Assembly (NCBI GenBank): GCA_009746045.1 | Contig: RPFO01000644.1 | Location: forward strand, 1,031,680 to 1,095,679 | Length of the DNA: 64,000 nucleotides | Direction of reading: 5' to 3' | Source: Mesostigma viride | Lineage: Eukaryota > Streptophyta > Mesostigmatophyceae > Mesostigmatales > Mesostigmataceae | Shown: piece by piece, positions 40,142 through 50,084 of the stretch | How the letters are laid out: each line of letters opens with the position of its first letter | Position numbering within the stretch: position 1 is the first letter of the stretch | Made by a program: the position numbers and the translations under genes | The notes under the pieces: model-generated | The model's input: only the letters and a program-made list of their open reading frames with translations | The model's database searches: none | Told to the model about the DNA's origin: nothing

Positions 40142-41215
40142 ATGGCTTCCGGTACACGGAGCCGCACGGGCGAACACACAGATACGCCAAGTGGCGAGGC
40201 CGCAGGGTCCGTCCTGCCACGCTTTAGTGCGGACGAGGCCACGAGGTTGATGCAAACCCTCATGGCGCAACCTGAACTGGCCAAGCAGTTCAAGCATTTG
40301 ATGCTTGCTGCTGACGATGCACTGAATCGCGGCCCTCTGAAGCAAACGGAGGTGCCCGCTGATCTACCTGCCGACTATACGGCGGACGACGCAGCAGATT
40401 TTCTGGCTGCTCTCAAGCGTCTGCGCGATGGACGCGCGGACAAAGATTCGGAGCTGATTGGCAAGTTCCGTGCAGTATTCTGCAGTACAACCAAGCACCC
40501 AAACATTGCCAATCTAGTTCGCATTGCGGACGACAACAAACAAACCTGGGAAGTTTTTTACAACGGTCTAGACGCCCACTTGTCGCGGTCTAAGGAAGAG
40601 GCCGACGAGCAAGCCTTCAACGATTTCGAGGGCTATGCAGTTAATAAGGCAAATTTGCCCGGGGCTGCACGTGATTTCCAGGTCTTCGTGCACAAGCACA
40701 AGCTGCTAGATACTCTCAAGCGCATTTTCCTGTGCAATCGATTTCTCAAGAAATGCGACCTGTCGTCGGATGTGCATCTGACCATAGCGACGGAACTCAA
40801 AAAGAAGAGTGCCGTCAGTTTCGACGAGGGCATGCAGTATTTGATCTCATGGCCGCTCTATGATGACCCCCCACGGTCGCCGCGGGCGCGCTACCTGTTC
40901 CACATGAGTCATACCACCCCGGATGCCTTGTCGCCTCCAGACGGCGATGACGACCAGCGCGTGGACGCGCGGTCCCCCGGGAAAGGGGAGGGATCCCACA
41001 CGCGGGTTCCCCTTGGTGCGGTGGCTCAGGCCATTTTTCATCTGGAACCTCTTGGATCTCCGGTGGTCGTGTCTGAGTACCTACACTCGGCGCTGGACCA
41101 ACCGGAGGAGGAGGAGGAGACCGATGCGTACACGGTCACTTCCCCCCTGGAGACGCTGATCAGCCGCTTCACCGTGAACAACCGGCGGTTACTGAGCCGG
41201 CCGCCTTGGAGGTGA
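40142..41215 (+). CDS. Retrotransposon Gag-like protein fused to pre-integrase sequence
   Basis: A 357-aa frame from ATG 40,142. The first about 260 residues are helical and charged (FSADEATRLMQTLMAQPELAKQFKHL; DFLAALKRLRDGRADKDSELIGKF; FVHKHKLLDTLKRIFLCNRFLKKCDLSSDV), as in retroelement capsids, but no zinc knuckle follows. The C-terminal part (about 40,990-41,215) runs into the linker ahead of a gypsy integrase zinc finger in another frame. A deletion therefore seems to have removed protease, RT and RNase H. The exact family is not recognised. Confidence 0.5.
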   Translation: MASGTRSRTGEHTDTPSGEAAGSVLPRFSADEATRLMQTLMAQPELAKQFKHLMLAADDALNRGPLKQTEVPADLPADYTADDAADFLAALKRLRDGRADKDSELIGKFRAVFCSTTKHPNIANLVRIADDNKQTWEVFYNGLDAHLSRSKEEADEQAFNDFEGYAVNKANLPGAARDFQVFVHKHKLLDTLKRIFLCNRFLKKCDLSSDVHLTIATELKKKSAVSFDEGMQYLISWPLYDDPPRSPRARYLFHMSHTTPDALSPPDGDDDQRVDARSPGKGEGSHTRVPLGAVAQAIFHLEPLGSPVVVSEYLHSALDQPEEEEETDAYTVTSPLETLISRFTVNNRRLLSRPPWR

Positions 41216-41400
41216 TCAAGTCACACCCCAAGATGATGGGCAAGCTCCGGTGCAAGTTCCAAGAGGGACGCATGTACGTCATGGTGCGCCCGGACACGTG
41301 GCGCCTCTACATACCCGAGCTCTGTTGAGCAGCCTTGCTCCACGAGCTCCACGACTCTCTTGTCGGCGGTCACCAGGGCATTCATCGGCTGCTACCACGG
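41213..41400 (+). pseudogene. gypsy integrase N-terminal fragment
   Basis: Frame 2 reads MVRPDTWRLYIPE and then, after an in-frame TGA, ALLHELHDSLVGGHQGIHRLL. This is the H-H half of the gypsy integrase zinc finger. It is cut off by repeat R2a at 41,402, before the CC half. Confidence 0.75.
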
Positions 41401-41401
41401 G

Positions 41402-41873
41402 AGTTAGTCTCCATGCTTTGCTGCAGACTAAGTCTCAAAGGCATTGTGAATACAACGTATGAATAAGCCTTGTAAACCTACGTTGGTATGTGAATATAAA
41501 TACCACGTGGGCTATGCAGATAGGAATGCTAGTCGAGTCGCATACATTTCCCTAGATAGGTACTTTGGGTACTGGGGTACGTGACAGATGTCAGTACCCA
41601 GTATACGTAGTGTCCTGTCATTGGACGGTACTAGAGTATCCTAGATAGGGAACGTACTGCGGCGTGCATTGATCTGTGATCACACGATGCAGTGACTAGA
41701 CTGCGACCTGTCATCGTGCGGCCTCGGGCCAACGGTCTGCACCCAACGGTCACTGGCGGCGCGGCCAGTGAGAGCAACGTTGATAAAGGGTAAACCTATT
41801 TTCTAATGAACCAAGCAATTCATTGCTCACAAAGGCTTTCTGCATTCTCAAGCAATATACTCTACCGCTAACT
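41402..41873 (+). repeat. R2a LTR-like repeat (AGTT...AACT)
   Basis: It begins AGTTAGTCTCCATG and ends CGCTAACT. It is the inverted counterpart of 60,737-61,228, with shared blocks such as GTATGAATAAGCCTTGTAAA and ACCACGTGGGCTATGCAGAT. It looks like a solo LTR. No 5-bp duplication was found at its edges. Confidence 0.75.
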
Positions 41874-41891
41874 TGAATTTTACCAACGCTC

Positions 41892-42638
41892 ATGGCTTTC
41901 GACAAGAAGAACATCGCTAAGAAGTTGACCTATGATGACGAGGATGATGGGCAGGATAGGCGTCTGCCGAAAGATAACACCAAGAAGCAGGCTGGTGATG
42001 CGGCGATTTCCAAGAAAAAGAAAAAGAAAAAGAAAAAAAAGAATAACACCAATGCCAGCCAGGCGGAGGGGACGGCTGCCGCAAGGCAGTCCGACCTACC
42101 CCCCTCCCCTGAGAAGCCGGATCGAGGAAGAGACGGTTCCCCCCCGGGGAACCGACCAACCCTCTCCTCCGGCGGCTGCGACAGCTGCAACCACGGCTGC
42201 CGCGGCCATGGCTGTGGTCAGGCTGCTCATGTCCGCAATGAGGACCTTAACCTTGGCATGCCATATATCACCAGCACCATATTTAAGCAGGGGCGCCTGC
42301 AGCTCGTAGGGCAACTAGCTCGCACCAACCAGGTAGACACCTTACGTGGCCCCCCGGCAGGACTGCGACCAGCTCAGCCAGGCCGGCATCTCCTGACGTG
42401 GGCCGGGCCCCGTGATGCTAGACGCCGCAAGGCCCGCACCTTCAAAGAACAGCTAGTAGAGGACATGGGGGGCCTAGGCCTCTCCGTGATTTGGAAGAAG
42501 CTGATGGACAAGGCCAAGTGGGCCCAGGTCATAGAGGACACCGAGCCCCCACCGCGGGGAAGCGCCCGCGTGTGCAAACGCGCGGGAGGCACGCCAGACA
42601 GCTCCCCTAGGGCCGGTAGCGTGATGTTGTTTAGATAG
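41892..42638 (+). pseudogene. LINE C-terminal tail joined to Lys-rich ORF
   Basis: A 248-aa frame from ATG 41,892. The N-terminal about 50 residues are charged, with a run of ten Lys; a Gly/Cys/His-rich stretch follows (SGGCDSCNHGCRGHGCG). From about 42,290 the text RLQLVGQLARTNQVDTLRG, then [20 protein letters not shown], then [14 protein letters not shown] matches the end of many LINE proteins (R-x-L-GH-x-x-R ... R-x-W-x-x-x-x-x-D, then W-x-x-L-x-D-R-x-x-W). The frame ends about 50 bp before (CATC)n. Whether the two halves were once one protein is unclear. Confidence 0.65.
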
Positions 42639-42691
42639 ATGTTGTAGGTATAGCTGATGTAGATAGATTAGACCGGTAGGGCTGGTTGCAC

Positions 42692-43330
42692 CCATCCATC
42701 CATCCATCCATCCATCCATCCATCCATCCATCCATCCATCCATCCATCCATCCATCCATCCATCCATCCATCCATCCATCCATCCATCCATCCATCCATC
42801 CATCCATCCATCCATCCATCCATCCATCCATCCATCCATCCATCCATCCATCCATCCATCCATCCATCCATCCATCCATCCATCCATCCATCCATCCATC
42901 CATCCATCCATCCATCCATCCATCCATCCATCCATCCATCCATCCATCCATCCATCCATCCATCCATCCATCCATCCATCCATCCATCCATCCATCCATC
43001 CATCCATCCATCCATCCATCCATCCATCCATCCATCCATCCATCCATCCATCCATCCATCCATCCATCCATCCATCCATCCATCCATCCATCCATCCATC
43101 CATCCATCCATCCATCCATCCATATCCATCCATCCATCCATCCATCCATCCATCCATCCATCCATCCATCCATCCATCCATCCATCCATCCATCCATCCA
43201 TCCATCCATCCATCCATCCATCCATCCATCCATCCATCCATCCATCCATCCATCCATCCATCCATCCATCCATCCATCCATCCATCCATCCATCCATCCA
43301 TCCATCCATCCATCCATCCATCCATCCATC
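42692..43330 (+). repeat. (CATC)n array, about 160 units
   Basis: 639 bp of almost perfect tetranucleotide with a single interruption (CATAT) near 43,121-43,125. Long open frames on both strands in this block are repeat artefacts. It lies directly downstream of a LINE 3' end and stops at the AGTT start of R1b. Confidence 0.98.
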
Positions 43331-43985
43331 AGTTAGCGTATTGGGGCACCAATGTGCTACTAGATGGATGCAGGTTGAGGAGACCTTTCCAACGCCGTGT
43401 CAACCGCCTAGAACAGACAAGGGACTAGAAAGATATCAGGTCGATCCCGAAGTACTGCCGACCGGCGGGCAAGGGCGGTGCACTCTCAGGGCATAGTGGA
43501 CAGGACACGTGGCAGGCCGTGCCTGCACAGGCTTATTAGCCTGAGCTCTCACGTGACTGGGACACAGTGTACTGAGGGCTCAACGGTCCTGTGGCTAGTA
43601 GAAGCCAGTAGCCAGCCAGCAGGTCTGCAAGGATGTAAGTCCATGCAGGACTGTGGCAGGTCCTGTGCTGTCCTAGACACAGGATAGCCAGAGATTCCTG
43701 TATGCTGCCTGCAACGAGGATGCAGGGCCGCGATACGAGGCTCTGGCAATGTAGCGTTGCCCAGCGTTGCCCAGCGTTGCCATGACCGAGGAACAAGGAT
43801 GGAACGAGGTTGCATATAGCTCGAGGCTCAACGAGGCAACGAGCATCTTCGCACACGAACCTTGGTCGTCACGACGAGTGGCGAGCCTATCGAGGGTCGT
43901 AGGCCTGGTGTGAGGATAAAGGTTGCTAGCCAGCAGCCTAGGGTCATTCCAGCCGGCAAGGACCATGCAGGAGCTCACAAGCTCT
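43331..43985 (+). repeat. R1b LTR-like repeat
   Basis: A diverged second copy of R1a (13,418-14,062). It begins AGTTAGCGTATTGGGGCACC immediately after (CATC)n. Its right edge is uncertain; homology fades after GAGCTCACA at about 43,977-43,985. It may be the 5' LTR of the retroelement whose leader ORF starts at 44,033. Confidence 0.65.
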
Positions 43986-45004
43986 GCTGACGAGTTGCTG
44001 CGCAAATCGTACTATTGCTTCCAAGCGCTTTCATGTCTGGTTCATCGTCGAGCAGCCACGGTGCTGGTGAGGCGAACGAGCAGAGAGACGCGCAAGCATT
44101 TTTCCCCTACAGTACCGTAACCAAGCAAACGCTCCAACATTTGTGCAAGCGGCCTACGTAGCGATGGAGGCACTTGGCAGAAGAGGGGTGGGTGGCGGTG
44201 TGTGGGGGAGGCAACAGGCCAGCGGCGGCGGACCCGATTATACAGCGGGCTCGCGTCGTGATTCCTCCGGGTGAGACAGGGCGAGTGGCGGTGGAGGAGT
44301 TGGTGCGCATTCGTGACGCGCTAGCTGAAACTGCTAATCGTGTGGAGGTCGCCTACCAGGGCGCCCATATCACGCTAGCCGGTCTCGACCTATAGCCAGG
44401 GAGGCGCTTAGCCAGATCGTGGCGACAGCGCTCGGCAGCACCAGACTGTTCAACCACTGGGTGGTGACAGCAGTGCTAGGAGAGGGGGTACCAGACGCCG
44501 ACATAATCCGGAACGCCCGTGCTCGCGAGGTTGTGAATCCGTGGAGCACGGCGGAGGTATTTGCTCAGACCATTGAGAATCTTGTTTCCATCCTTTTGCA
44601 AGAGTCGAGAGGGTACGCGGACAGGTTCTTTATTACCACGCAGCCTTTTGGAGTGTACTCCAGGCTTGACACACCAAGGCCGGAAACCACCACTGCGTGG
44701 GGTCCGGAGGTGGAGATTGTCGCGGGTGTCGAGAAGACGCCTGAGGACGTCCATTTTGAGTGGACAGACAAGCCAGAGGGCTCCGTCAAGCGCTCGGCCC
44801 AGCAGATAAACAACTAGGGCGACGGCACTACAGAAACCTACGAGGAGAGGCAGAGGGCAGATCTGCACGTCCCTCGTGAGGTGACTCACGAGTACGATCG
44901 TTACGGCCGAGGCGAGCAAAACGAGCTTGTCGGAGGCGGTAAGCGGTGGGTACGCAATCTTGCTTGGCATCGCAACCCAGGTGAGGAACAACACCCAGTC
45001 GAAC

Positions 45005-45703
45005 TGTCAAGAAAATGGCCAAAAACTTCTCCTAGCTTGCACAATAAATGCTGGCTATCGGAGGAAAGTTCCGGTACTTGAAGACCTTTGACTTATGGAG
45101 AAAAATGAGGCGAATTCATTGGTAATATTCGTTTTATCATTCATCCAACATAGTCTAGGCTGCGGCCATGGGGCGGCCAGCTGCCATAGCTTGGCATGTC
45201 AAGGCTTACAGGACAAATTGCCAGAGCAACATTATGTGGAAAAGCACACCGTCCCTATAGCCGTCGATTTAGTAAAAATCTACGGCACAGTTAGGGTGCA
45301 GGCCAGCCGCCACACAAAACGTGGGTGGCTTGCATCAACACACATGATGCGTTGGGTCACTAGTATGCAAGTACAAGGACATTGCGCCTCCAGGGCAGCA
45401 CTAAGTGAGAAGAGGGGTCGGCGCGAAGCGCGGATCCAGGCAAATTTGTACGACGGCTACAGTACCGGCAGGACAGTGCTCGGTACGTTACGGATGACAG
45501 CAAACAGTGCTGGAAAATATATTGAGTGCCGATTTATACTACATCGGACTTTGACCAAGTGGACTGAAAATATAGGTACGTCTGAAAAAGATTCCGTCAC
45601 ACTAGTACAGATTCATTCACGCGTAAACGTCTCGGCCAGCTATTGTAAAGCGGCCGTAACTGGTCAGCGTAAGAAAGCCATCGGACAGAATATAATTCTA
45701 ACA
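45005..45703 (-). repeat. Gag-only element 1, 3' LTR
   Basis: 699 bp, TGTTAGAATT ... TTCTTGACA on the minus strand. A long open frame on the opposite strand within it is repeated in the other LTR and is considered incidental. Confidence 0.93.
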
Positions 45704-45886
45704 CACCCCCTTGGTCGATGGCTGAAGCTGACGGGCAAAAATAAAACAAACACACCCCCTTGCCCACAGAGAAGACACGGCCAGTCTATAACTAGGGGGT
45801 ACAGGACACCCCGGGGCCCATGAGACCATCACAGGTCAGACTTGCCAGATTAACTCAAGCAGGACAGAGGAGATATAGAAAAAACT

Positions 45887-46792
45887 TTACAGCTGGGTAG
45901 CTAAGTCATCAGTGACCGCGGCCATGGTGTTGAAACAGAAACCAGGTGGAACTTCTCCAGCCTCCTGAGTGAGGTGGGCCTTGTCCTGGTTGTCACGCGG
46001 CCGCATGTTCGGATACTTGCGGTAACAGGTCTCCTGGAGATGCCCAGGCCGACGGCAGAAGGTGCACCGCTTCTTACTACCCCCGGAGGAGGTGGAGTAC
46101 GCGGCGCCCTCGGTGTGGGTAGCAGGGTCCACGGGCTTGTTGGTAGGTTTGGCAGGATCCCGGGGCGCCAGCAGGTCGTCAATCTCAAATACTAGGTCAC
46201 GGATCTGTTGGAGGGACATGCCAGGTGTGCGGCGGGCAGCCATGGCCGCGCGGTGCGCGGTCGACAGCCCAGCCAGCAGGCAGTCCTTCCACTCGTCCCA
46301 GGTAACCATAACGCCTGCGTCCTCTAGGTCCTGTTTCATCATCATACCACGGGACCAGTACTTCGGCGCAGTCTCATTCTGCATGATGGCAATCCGGTAC
46401 AGTTGACGCTTCTTTTCCAGTTTATACGACTCGGTCAAATACGGCTGGCGAATGGTAGACTTTAGATGCTTATAGACGGCGCTTACAGTGGGGGGGTCAA
46501 CAGTGCGGGCCTCGCGGATGGCCTGTCCCTTAAGAATAGCCAGCAAGGTGGAACGCAGAAGCTTGTCAGCCGCCTTGACGTGCTCCAGGGACATATCAGC
46601 ACTACCATCTAACACCCCCAGCACCCCTTGGGCATCACAGGACGCCTCCAGTATTGCCTCAAGCTCGACCCAACCCGCGAAGTCGTTGCATGGATCAAAA
46701 CGTGTCACGTTCCGGAGTGATGGCTGTACGGCTCTGGCACCCACCACCATAGGATGCTCGCCAGGGTCGCGAGACGCAGCTGCCCGCGACAT
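45887..46792 (-). CDS. gag: Copia-type Gag (element 1)
   Basis: A 301-aa intact ORF from ATG at 46,792. It has the copia UBN2-type capsid pattern: FDPCNDFAGWVELEAILEA, then AADKLLRSTLLAILKGQAI, AVYKHLKSTIRQPYL, YKLEKKRQLYRIAIM, YWSRGMMMKQDLEDAG, DEWKDCLLAGLS and LQQIRDLVFEIDDLL. A CX2CX4HX4C knuckle CTFCRRPGHLQETC with a KYP tail follows, and a short C-terminus ends near PPGFCFNTM. It would assemble particles and bind element RNA. The closely similar ending PPGFVFHT in element 2 marks the two as relatives. Confidence 0.92.
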   Translation of the reverse strand: MSRAAASRDPGEHPMVVGARAVQPSLRNVTRFDPCNDFAGWVELEAILEASCDAQGVLGVLDGSADMSLEHVKAADKLLRSTLLAILKGQAIREARTVDPPTVSAVYKHLKSTIRQPYLTESYKLEKKRQLYRIAIMQNETAPKYWSRGMMMKQDLEDAGVMVTWDEWKDCLLAGLSTAHRAAMAARRTPGMSLQQIRDLVFEIDDLLAPRDPAKPTNKPVDPATHTEGAAYSTSSGGSKKRCTFCRRPGHLQETCYRKYPNMRPRDNQDKAHLTQEAGEVPPGFCFNTMAAVTDDLATQL

Positions 46793-47043
46793 GGTTCAGC
46801 TCTCCACAAAGTAGTCACCACACCAGTACAGTGTAATTGCAGCAGAAAGGATAGCTCCAGAAAAAAAAAAGAAGGTGGGACGCAGCAGACGCGTCTACAA
46901 CTCAAATTAAGGCCAGTGACAGGGCAGGCCAGGCACCAGGTCACACTGGGAATGGTAATAGTTGAGTGCCGCACAGTCGCAACGCGTCAAACAGGAGCGC
47001 TCAGTAGGGGTGCTCACAAGAAACCAACAAAAGGTCTCGTTGC

Positions 47044-47277
47044 TCAGTCGATATCTGCTCCCTCACTTTGGAGGTATTGGAGGTACGACCCAATCAGGGT
47101 ATTCAGGATCACAAAGTCCAAGGGACACTCCCCCTGTGGTGAATCGTATGTATCCCTAATAATCTCAATAACCCAGCGTCTTGCCTGTACCGGATTGATA
47201 GCCACAATGGCTCTCTTGCCTTGGAATTCAAAAGTTACTTGCACCAAGTCTATGCTGGGGTGATCAAGCCCAGACAT
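47044..47277 (-). CDS. Small leader ORF of gag-only element 1
   Basis: A 77-aa ORF from ATG at 47,277, between the primer-binding site (about 47,400) and Gag (46,792). It has a strand-helix look: SIDLVQVTFEFQGKRAIVAI, then NPVQARRWVIEIIRD. It aligns with the core of the leader ORF in element 2 (53,518): P-(N/S)-I-x-(F/L)-V-(E/Q)-V-x-(Y/F), followed by a P...RR...D segment. No known domain is recognised. It could be an N-terminal Gag-related factor, an RNA-binding accessory protein or a regulatory upstream ORF. Confidence 0.55.
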   Translation of the reverse strand: MSGLDHPSIDLVQVTFEFQGKRAIVAINPVQARRWVIEIIRDTYDSPQGECPLDFVILNTLIGSYLQYLQSEGADID

Positions 47278-47405
47278 GCCTAGTCATCCAAAATTCCAAA
47301 AGAAAGCTGCAGGAAGAGAAATATGGGCCAGCAAAATCCGCAGAAGGCCGGCTTACGATTTGTTGAGTGGTCAAAAGCGAATCGTAGCTTATGCAGCCGA
47401 TACCA

Positions 47406-48104
47406 TGTCAAGAAAATGGCCAAAAACTTCTCCTAGCTTGCACAATAAATGCTGGCTATCGGAGGAAAGTTCCGGTACTTGAAGACCTTTGACTTATGGA
47501 GAAAAATGAGGCGAATTCATTGGTAATATTCGTTTTATCATTCATCCAACATAGTCTAGGCTGCGGCCATGGGGCGGCCAGCTGCCATAGCTTGGCATGT
47601 CAAGGCTTACAGGACAAATTGCCAGAGCAACATTATGTGGAAAAGCACACCGTCCCTATAGCCGTCGATTTAGTAAAAATCTACGGCACAGTTAGGGTGC
47701 AGGCCAGCCGCCACACAAAACGTGGGTGGCTTGCATCAACACACATGATGCGTTGGGTCACTAGTATGCAAGTACAAGGACATTGCGCCTCCAGGGCAGC
47801 ACTAAGTGAGAAGAGGGGTCGGCGCGAAGCGCGGATCCAGGCAAATTTGTACGACGGCTACAGTACCGGCAGGACAGTGCTCGGTACGTTACGGATGACA
47901 GCAAACAGTGCTGGAAAATATATTGAGTGCCGATTTATACTACATCGGACTTTGACCAAGTGGACTGAAAATATAGGTACGTCTGAAAAAGATTCCGTCA
48001 CACTAGTACAGATTCATTCACGCGTAAACGTCTCGGCCAGCTATTGTAAAGCGGCCGTAACTGGTCAGCGTAAGAAAGCCATCGGACAGAATATAATTCT
48101 AACA
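47406..48104 (-). repeat. Gag-only element 1, 5' LTR
   Basis: 699 bp, identical by eye to 45,005-45,703. Adjacent to the TGGTATC primer site on its inner side. Confidence 0.93.
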
Positions 48105-48342
48105 CGAACGCAAGGAAGACGGGCGACCTGTGACCTGCGTGCTGGGAGAGTTTAACCCAGACCTCCAGATTGTCGCAGAGGCAGCAGCAGCCACATCGGT
48201 TGCTGAGGGTGTTGAGCAGCGTCCAGACCGTGAGGAGGGGCAGGCGAGTGCAAGCCAGGAGGCGGCCTCGTCTGGAGTAAGTGCGTAAGCCTGAGTAGGT
48301 TCCAGCAGCCATATCTGCGTGTGTTGTCTGTAGTATTTTATA

Positions 48343-49575
48343 ATGCTTCGTAACACGCGCGGGAACGGCAGCGGGAGCGGGGCGGGGGCGGGTGATGGCG
48401 GTGGTGAGGCAAGGGCGGATACGGGAGGCCCAGCCAGCGTCGTGCCATGCAGAGGGACAGGCAATCCCAACGGCAGAGGGCGCCAATGGCAGGAGGGCAT
48501 CCATCCGGATGAGGAAGGAGGTGGCACAAGGGGACGGGAGCGTGCGGGGTGGCCAACCGACGGCGTGGTGCTGACGGGGGAGGGCATGCAGGAGGATGCT
48601 GAACGTCAAGGCCCGGGTAAGAGACCACGTGTGCCTGATGCTGGTGTCACTCCACCTGCAGCTAGTGTTCCTGCGCCATTAGCACCGGTAGGAGCTGCTG
48701 TCATTGGCAGTGACCCTCGTGCTTTGCCTGGGACTAGACCTCACATGAGTGCTGTGGCTGTGATGAATGGCCAGAAGCCTCTCAAGCCTCCTGTGGGACA
48801 GGAAGAGCTAGACAAGTGGTTGGAGGATATGGAGCTAGTTTCTTGCTCTGTACATATAGATCCCACTGTCAACCTTGTGCAGGTATTCCACACATCCACG
48901 ACTAATAGGGATTCTAGTGAGCGTGTGAGGGACAAGGCTAGGCAAGCTGTCAAGGACAAGCTGACTTGGTCTCAGTTCCTAGAGGGCCTACGTCAGGAGT
49001 TCTCGGATAAGGTACTCAACCTCACTAATCACTATAAGCTCAGCTATGATACCTTTGAGATCAAGGGCACGGTAGCTGAGGAGCTGCAGCGGCTCACACG
49101 CATCAGGGAGAAGGGGGCCAAGCATGGCTTCAATCTGACTGACAGAGCATTGGCAGATTACTTCCTGGATCGCATGGGGCTGAGTGTGGATGGGAGAAAT
49201 GCAGCTAGGATGTTTGCTGATCAGACAGATGGGACGTGGACAGCCTTGCAAAGGGTTATTTTCAACATCCGTCCATCTGACAATGCTGCTTGCAAGGCAA
49301 TCCAGGTGACTGGTGCCTCTTCAGCCTCCGCTCATCAGGTCCATGGTGATGCCCCTGGGCAGGGTGCTCAGGCAGATCCCAGGCCTAGTAGGCGTCAGAG
49401 GGCTAACAGGCGCAGGCAGAATGGTAACCAGGGTGGCAAGGGCCAGCAGCAGGGATCCAAAGGCAAGGGTCAGCAGCAGGCTGGAGGTCACCAGGGTGGT
49501 CAGCAGAACAAGGGTGGCCAAGGGCAAGGCAAGAGCCAGGGCCAGGGCACCCAGGCCAGTCAGAGCAGCCAGAAC
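48343..49575 (+). CDS. gag: Host retroelement Gag, first part
   Basis: A frame from ATG 48,343: a Gly/Arg-rich N-terminus, a Pro/Ala-rich linker, and a capsid-like helical core (EELDKWLEDMELVSC; WSQFLEGLRQEFSDKVLN; AEELQRLTRIREKGAKHGF; RALADYFLDRMGLSVDGRN). A Gln/Gly/Lys-rich tail follows (RRQRANRRRQNGNQGGK and QQQ repeats). The frame is interrupted at SSQN by a 509-bp hairpin element with duplication AGAAC. Removing it continues in frame into QGGLKKAAAWKDDKCFGC. The knuckle there, CFGC...DC, has lost the His and has two extra residues. Copia or related Gag; the pol of this element is not seen. Confidence 0.75.
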
Positions 49576-50084
49576 AGTTGTACAAGCTAGTGCTTATACT
49601 TTTTATGCGCAAACCTTTTAGCCAAGGTTAACGCATATTCTTACATCCTGCGCAGGATGTAAGAATATGCGTTAACCTTGGCTAAAAGGTTTGCGCATAA
49701 AAAGTATAAGCACTAGCTTGTACAACTTAAAAACCTTTGCGCGTTGGGGCGGAATATTAAGCGGCTCCCTAACTAGGGTTTACTTCCGCATCGAATTACT
49801 AATTCGATATCGAATTACTGATTCGATATTAATCCCGGGAAGGTCCGATATCTACCTCGCTAGGCGATTAATTAGGTCCGACCGGTGCCCCGGCGGATCC
49901 TCCCAAATAATCCCTACTCGGCACTGTCCCCACGAGTTTTCGAACCCATGACTTCCGCGCCGCGCCGGTTCTAAGTTGTACAAGCTAGTGCTTATACTTT
50001 TTATGCGCAAACCTTTTAGCCAAGGTTAACGCATATTCTTACATCCTGCGCAGGATGTAAGAATATGCGTTAACCTTGGCTAGT
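49576..50084. mobile_element. Foldback/hairpin element with perfect 152-bp palindrome
   Basis: 509 bp, flanked by AGAAC at 49,571-49,575 and 50,085-50,089. The left end, 49,576-49,727, is a perfect palindrome with 76-bp arms (AGTTGTACAAGC ... GCTTGTACAACT), centred on CCTGC|GCAGG at 49,651/49,652. The right end repeats the full 76-bp left arm (49,974-50,049), but its return arm is cut to 33 bp (50,050-50,082). The 246-bp spacer contains CGAATTACTAATTCGATATCG and a TTCGAACCC motif like a tRNA B box. No ORF. Removal restores the Gag frame. Confidence 0.88.

Larger units (their letters stand above)
45005..48104 (-). mobile_element. Gag-only copia element 1 (TR-GAG-like), young
   Basis: A 3,100-bp element on the minus strand. 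LTRs of 699 bp lie at 45,005-45,703 and 47,406-48,104; their translations are identical across about 200 codons and I noticed no base difference. Target duplication CGAAC is at 45,000-45,004 and 48,105-48,109. A primer-binding site TGGTATCGGCTGC (reads leftwards from about 47,404) starts like the initiator-tRNA site TGGTATC. The purine tract AAGGGGGTG abuts the 3' LTR at about 45,704-45,712. It codes a leader ORF and Gag but no protease, RT, RNase H or integrase, so it must move using proteins in trans. Confidence 0.93.
44033..48290 (+). pseudogene. Leader ORF of host retroelement, split by gag-only element 1
   Basis: ATG 44,033 (MSGSSSSSHGAGEANEQRD) starts a frame broken by TAG near 44,159. 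It continues in frame 2 to 44,395 and then in frame 1 (REALSQIVATALGSTRLFNHWVV) to TAG 44,815-44,817 and beyond. At 44,999 a 3.1-kb element intervenes. After 48,104 the same frame resumes across the CGAAC duplication (PVERKEDGRPVTCVLGEFNPD) and stops with TAA near 48,288. Residues NRVEVAYQGAHITLAGLDL resemble the VEVEYRG core of the small leader ORFs of the gag-only elements. No known family. It precedes the gag at 48,343. Confidence 0.5.

Noticed and set aside
42474-43336. Long open frames of repeated MDGW or HPSI on both strands
   Set aside because: They are translations of the (CATC)n array; a 4-bp repeat with no stop is open in every frame.
44033-44817. In-frame TAG codons as evidence for a variant code with TAG read as Gln
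   Set aside because: A frame change between 44,395 and 44,419 is also needed, and other long ORFs here use TAG as a normal stop and CAG/CAA for Gln.
44476-44994. Minus-strand 172-codon frame with a hydrophobic stretch
   Set aside because: It is antisense to the better-supported leader ORF at 44,033-44,999. The hydrophobic run is a reverse-strand effect.
45095-45823. A 200-plus codon open frame repeated at 47,496-48,155
   Set aside because: It lies on the antisense strand of the two LTRs of gag-only element 1, so its repetition only reflects LTR identity. No motif is present.
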